Source: Aquifex sp. (lineage in GTDB: Bacteria > Aquificota > Aquificia > Aquificales > Aquificaceae). Taken from it: a stretch of DNA of 7,410 nucleotides. Under the pieces are notes generated by a model. That model ran no database searches and was not told where the DNA came from. It was given only the letters and a program-made list of their open reading frames with translations. The position numbers and the translations under genes were made by a program. The stretch is taken from positions 1 through 7,410 of the forward strand of contig WFPV01000187.1 of the NCBI GenBank assembly GCA_015487405.1, read 5' to 3'. Below, one piece after another: positions 5,437 through 7,410 of the stretch; the first letter of the stretch is position 1, and each line of letters opens with the position of its first letter.

Positions 5437-6059
5437 AGATAGTCCAACGTTTAGAAAAGGTTTATCCGGATGCTCGCTTGGAACTTGAATACGAAAACCC
5501 CTTTCAGCTCCTCGTAGAGGCTATACTTGCCGCGCAAGAAAGTGATAAAGTTATAAATAAAATTAGGCATGAGCTGTTTAAAAAATTCCCTACGCCCCAT
5601 AGCATAGCTAAAGCAACTCAAGAAGAAATAGAAGAGGTAATAAAGAGCATAAACTTCTACAGGAGAAAAGCGAAACTCCTTAAAGAGTGCTGTGAAAAAC
5701 TCGTAGAACTTTTCAAAGGTGAAGTTCCCACAACTGTGGAAGAATTAATAAAACTTCCCGGAGTGGGAAGAAAAACAGCAAATATGGTTATAGGAGGAGG
5801 ATATAACTTACCTGCTATAATCGTTGATAGACATGTCTTTAGAGTAGTACAAAGAATAAGTTTAAGCAAACAGAAAAATCCGGATAAAATGGAGATGGAA
5901 CTCCGCGAGATAGTTCCCCAGGAATTCTGGACTAAGTTTTCAATGCTATTACTGAATCACGGGAAACGGGTTTGCAAATCGAGGAATCCTAAGTGTGACG
6001 AGTGCGTAATCATAGATCTTTGTGAGTATGGGCAGAGTCTTGAAAAGAGAAAAAAGTGA
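5361..6059 (+). CDS. nth: Endonuclease III (DNA glycosylase/AP lyase)
   Basis: Nth removes oxidised pyrimidines and nicks abasic sites. The helix-hairpin-helix LPGVGRKTANMVIG (132-145) carries catalytic Lys138, and Asp156 in VDRHVFRV (155-162) is the catalytic acid. The C-terminal [4Fe-4S] cluster is complete as C205-X6-C212-X2-C215-X5-C221. The lesion-recognition segment AILAAQESD (54-62) matches the family. The 232-residue form starting at ATG 5361 carries about 15-20 extra basic residues at the N-terminus and overlaps bcp by 76 bp. GGAGG lies about 10 nt before this ATG. A different possibility is initiation at ATA 5433, which overlaps the bcp stop (ATAG) and has AGAAGGA just upstream, or at ATT 5409. 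Function is secure; the start is not. Confidence 0.94.
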   Translation: MAKRKSKGACSQSSRDIKKLRRKAIEIVQRLEKVYPDARLELEYENPFQLLVEAILAAQESDKVINKIRHELFKKFPTPHSIAKATQEEIEEVIKSINFYRRKAKLLKECCEKLVELFKGEVPTTVEELIKLPGVGRKTANMVIGGGYNLPAIIVDRHVFRVVQRISLSKQKNPDKMEMELREIVPQEFWTKFSMLLLNHGKRVCKSRNPKCDECVIIDLCEYGQSLEKRKK

Positions 6060-6137
6060 TTTTTAGAAAAATTCCCTGTATACGAAAAAACTTGTTAAAG
6101 TTAAATCTACAAGACACACTAAATATCAAATCGCATA

Positions 6138-6173
6138 CCACTTTGTATAGATACCCAAATACAAACTAAGTGG
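6138..6173 (-). terminator. Hairpin downstream of the minus-strand gene remnant; neighbouring gap empty
   Basis: CCACTT/AAGTGG and the inner TGTAT/ATACA make an 11-bp stem with a 4-nt bulge and a 10-nt loop. On the minus strand it begins about 18 nt after the end of the broken small gene, the position of a terminator, but only a scattered T-rich stretch follows. Between nth and the remnant (6060-6190) I see no other gene and no clear terminator for nth. Confidence 0.35.
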
Positions 6174-6190
6174 AAACCACAGGACAAGTT

Positions 6191-6461
6191 TCAGCGAAAA
6201 CTATTCGGATGTATATTGAGAAATGCCAAAACTTCGTTTAATTTTTGAACGAACCTATGCTCAAGAATAAATGTGTCCTCTAGAGTTTCTTTCACTATAA
6301 AGTCCTAAGCTATTATAGTCCTATAAGCCTCTTCAAAGGGAAGGTTATTTCTCGAGCTTTCCCATAAGAGTTAAAAGACTTTCTCTAACTATTTCCATAA
6401 GGCGGGAAGAGTTGGATTCCTCAAGAACGGATTTTAATTTTTCTAATAATTCGTTTTCCAC
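6191..6461 (-). pseudogene. Broken small gene of unknown function, one frame change and one in-frame TAG
   Basis: From GTG at 6461 a 38-codon frame reads MENELLEKLKSVLEESNSSR and ends MGKLEK-stop at 6345. Shifting by one nucleotide near 6348-6350 (an AAA run on the coding strand), the reading continues as ENNLPFEEAYRTIIA to a TAG at 6305-6307, then after it DFIVKETLEDTFILEHRF and on to NIHPNSFR-stop at 6191-6193. Joined, these give a plausible helical protein of about 89 residues, rich in Leu and Glu, with no membrane segment or known motif. A good promoter (6499-6527) and a purine-rich ribosome binding site (AAGGGGGAG, 4 nt before the GTG) precede it. The alternative is two independent small genes: the 38-residue protein and a 34-residue frame from GTG 6295. 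I recognise no family. Confidence 0.5.
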
Positions 6462-6498
6462 AGCTCTCCCCCTTGCCGAGTTATAAACCCCCGAGTAG

Positions 6499-6527
6499 AT
6501 AATAAGATATCCTCAAGTTCATGTTAA
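6499..6527 (-). promoter_or_regulatory. Sigma-70-type promoter for the minus-strand small gene
   Basis: On the minus strand TTAACA (6527-6522) is followed after exactly 17 nt by TATTAT (6504-6499). Each hexamer has one mismatch to consensus. Transcription would start near 6491, giving a leader of about 30 nt that contains the purine-rich ribosome binding site of the GTG at 6461. It is the best-formed promoter in the window and is divergent from the dsrE-like gene. Confidence 0.55.
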
Positions 6528-6556
6528 AGTCTATGTTAATAATAACGATTAGGTTC

Positions 6557-6562
6557 TAAAAT
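6557..6562 (+). promoter_or_regulatory. Possible -10 element of the dsrE-like gene
   Basis: TAAAAT lies at -15 to -10 from the ATG at 6572, which has no Shine-Dalgarno. TTAATA at 6536-6541 is a possible but short-spaced (15 nt) -35 element. The arrangement again suggests a transcript starting only a few bases before the ATG. Confidence 0.3.
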
Positions 6563-6571
6563 CATAAAATT

Positions 6572-6916
6572 ATGAAGATAGTTCACGTTCTTAAAGGAGA
6601 CCCATTCTCTTGGAAGGCTCATGAGGCTCTGAGGGTATCTATTGCTACGGCAATCAATAACGAGGTTTACTTTGTGTGCATCAGAGACGGAGTTTACGTT
6701 TTAACGAAGTGGGAGCCCGAAAAGCTTGGTATAGAGCCCTTTGACAAGTTCTGGGAAACCGCGGATATGATAGACCTGAAAATTATCGCTGAAGAGGAGG
6801 CTCTCCACGACAGGGGAATATTCAAGACAGACCTTGCGGTTGAAAATGTTGAAGTAAAGCCTTCCGAAGAGATAAAAGAGTTATTGGAGGAAGCGGACGG
6901 TGTCTTTATCTGGTAG
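6572..6916 (+). CDS. DsrE/TusC-family sulfur-relay-like protein
   Basis: The 114-residue protein has the compact alpha/beta layout of DsrE-fold proteins: a first strand MKIVHVLKGDPFSWKAHEAL with a following helix, then ALRVSIATAINNEVYFVCIRDGVYVL (19-44), where a hydrophobic strand runs into the family's DGVY/L turn, and a final ADGVFIW strand ending in Trp as in TusB/DsrH proteins. These proteins carry or pass persulfide sulfur in tRNA thiolation or sulfur oxidation, or act as non-catalytic subunits of such complexes. The only cysteine is Cys36, and it is not in the usual DsrE/TusD catalytic position, so a TusC/DsrF-like structural role is more likely. No tusB, tusD or tusA gene lies beside it. 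Its last 17 bp overlap panE. Confidence 0.65.
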   Translation: MKIVHVLKGDPFSWKAHEALRVSIATAINNEVYFVCIRDGVYVLTKWEPEKLGIEPFDKFWETADMIDLKIIAEEEALHDRGIFKTDLAVENVEVKPSEEIKELLEEADGVFIW

Positions 6917-7410
6917 TCCTAAGTTCCTCATCGTAGGTGTTGGAGCGATAGGCAGTGCCTACCTGGCTTTTTTATCTAAATCTGGATACCAAGCCGTAGG
7001 CTTGGTCAAGAAGAATAAAAAAATAGAAAAGATAAAGGTTGAAGGAATCTGGGGAGAGTTTGAAACTCCTGTAAAGACTGTGGACTCTGCAGAAGAAGTT
7101 CCCTTCTCTCCGGATATTACTATCATCTCCGTAAAGTCTTACGACACGGAAAAGGCTTTAGAGGTCGTAGAGCCTGTTGTCGGCAGAAATACCTACCTGA
7201 TGATTGCTCAGAACGGATACGGGAATTACGAAAAGGCTGTGGCTAAGTTCGGTGAGGGAAAGGTAATCCTTTCCAGGATAATCTTCGGCTCTAAGGTTTT
7301 AAAGCCGGGACATATACGGATAACCGTAAGTGCGGACGATGTAGTTATCGGGGACCCCGCGGGTAAAATAGATGAAGAGTTTTTAAGAGGACTTGCGGAA
7401 ATTTTTACGA
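6900..7410 (+). CDS. panE: 2-dehydropantoate 2-reductase (ketopantoate reductase), cut by the window edge
   Basis: PanE/ApbA reduces ketopantoate to pantoate with NADPH in coenzyme A synthesis. The 170 residues present cover the N-terminal Rossmann domain of a protein usually near 290-310. The dinucleotide loop VGVGAIGS is at 12-19, the conserved Lys79 lies in ISVKSYDT (76-83), and the family motif AQNGYGN (103-109) supplies Asn105. PGHIRI (136-141) and VVIGD (148-152) match the strands that follow. The chosen start is GTG at 6900, with GGAGG 9 nt upstream inside the preceding gene; the sequence before it has no better start. It overlaps the dsrE-like gene by 17 bp, so translation is probably coupled. 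The C-terminal catalytic Lys and Glu lie outside the window. Confidence 0.88.
   Translation, partial: MSLSGSPKFLIVGVGAIGSAYLAFLSKSGYQAVGLVKKNKKIEKIKVEGIWGEFETPVKTVDSAEEVPFSPDITIISVKSYDTEKALEVVEPVVGRNTYLMIAQNGYGNYEKAVAKFGEGKVILSRIIFGSKVLKPGHIRITVSADDVVIGDPAGKIDEEFLRGLAEIFT

Noticed and set aside
6233..6253. TTCGTT/AACGAA hairpin as a terminator
   Set aside because: It falls inside the reading frame of the minus-strand gene remnant, is only 6 bp, and has no proper T-tract on either side.
6454..6462. TTTTCCACA as an extra DnaA box
   Set aside because: A single one-mismatch copy far from the cluster, lying over the start of the small minus-strand gene, is expected by chance.

Overview
The window looks like chromosomal DNA of a thermophilic bacterium, most likely of the Aquificota and close to Aquifex. 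That is an impression from Lys/Glu-rich, compact proteins, tight gene packing and gene types, not a database result. It is built around one long non-coding gap (3677-4950) from which genes run outwards on both sides.

Left arm (all minus strand, reading away from the gap): rimP (3200-3676), nusA (2187-3206), an RlmD/RumA-type iron-sulfur 23S rRNA uracil methyltransferase (935-2212) and a beta-hydroxyacid dehydrogenase of the 3-hydroxyisobutyrate/GLYR type (22-888). The first three overlap and form one operon for ribosome maturation, transcription elongation and rRNA modification. The usual downstream partner infB is absent. A terminator-like palindrome sits at 1-15, just after the last gene.

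Central gap: 3724-4146 holds nine exact copies of the DnaA box TTATCCACA plus four near copies. Left-hand boxes mostly point right. The right-hand boxes form a six-member array, all pointing left, repeating every 10-11 bp. An AT-rich segment lies between the two groups. With divergent, co-directional flanking genes this is a convincing chromosomal replication origin (oriC), placed beside rimP/nusA and not beside dnaA. To its right, 4147-4706 is AT-rich with several inverted repeats and no convincing gene. At 4709-4892 there is a cluster of complementary segments that fold into a multi-branched RNA-like structure of a class I do not recognise.

Right arm (plus strand): a Bcp/PrxQ peroxiredoxin (4951-5436) overlaps or abuts endonuclease III (5361-6059), pairing peroxide defence with repair of oxidised bases. 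After a 512-bp gap come a DsrE/TusC-like sulfur-relay family protein (6572-6916) and the start of ketopantoate reductase (6900 to the window edge), which overlap. Hidden on the minus strand of the 512-bp gap is what appears to be a broken small gene (6191-6461). It has a good promoter and ribosome binding site but carries one frame change and one in-frame TAG.

Genes at the head of transcription units (rimP, bcp, dsrE, and the dehydrogenase) lack a clear Shine-Dalgarno and have a -10-like hexamer within about 15 nt of the ATG, suggesting leaderless mRNAs. Most internal genes have ordinary ribosome binding sites.
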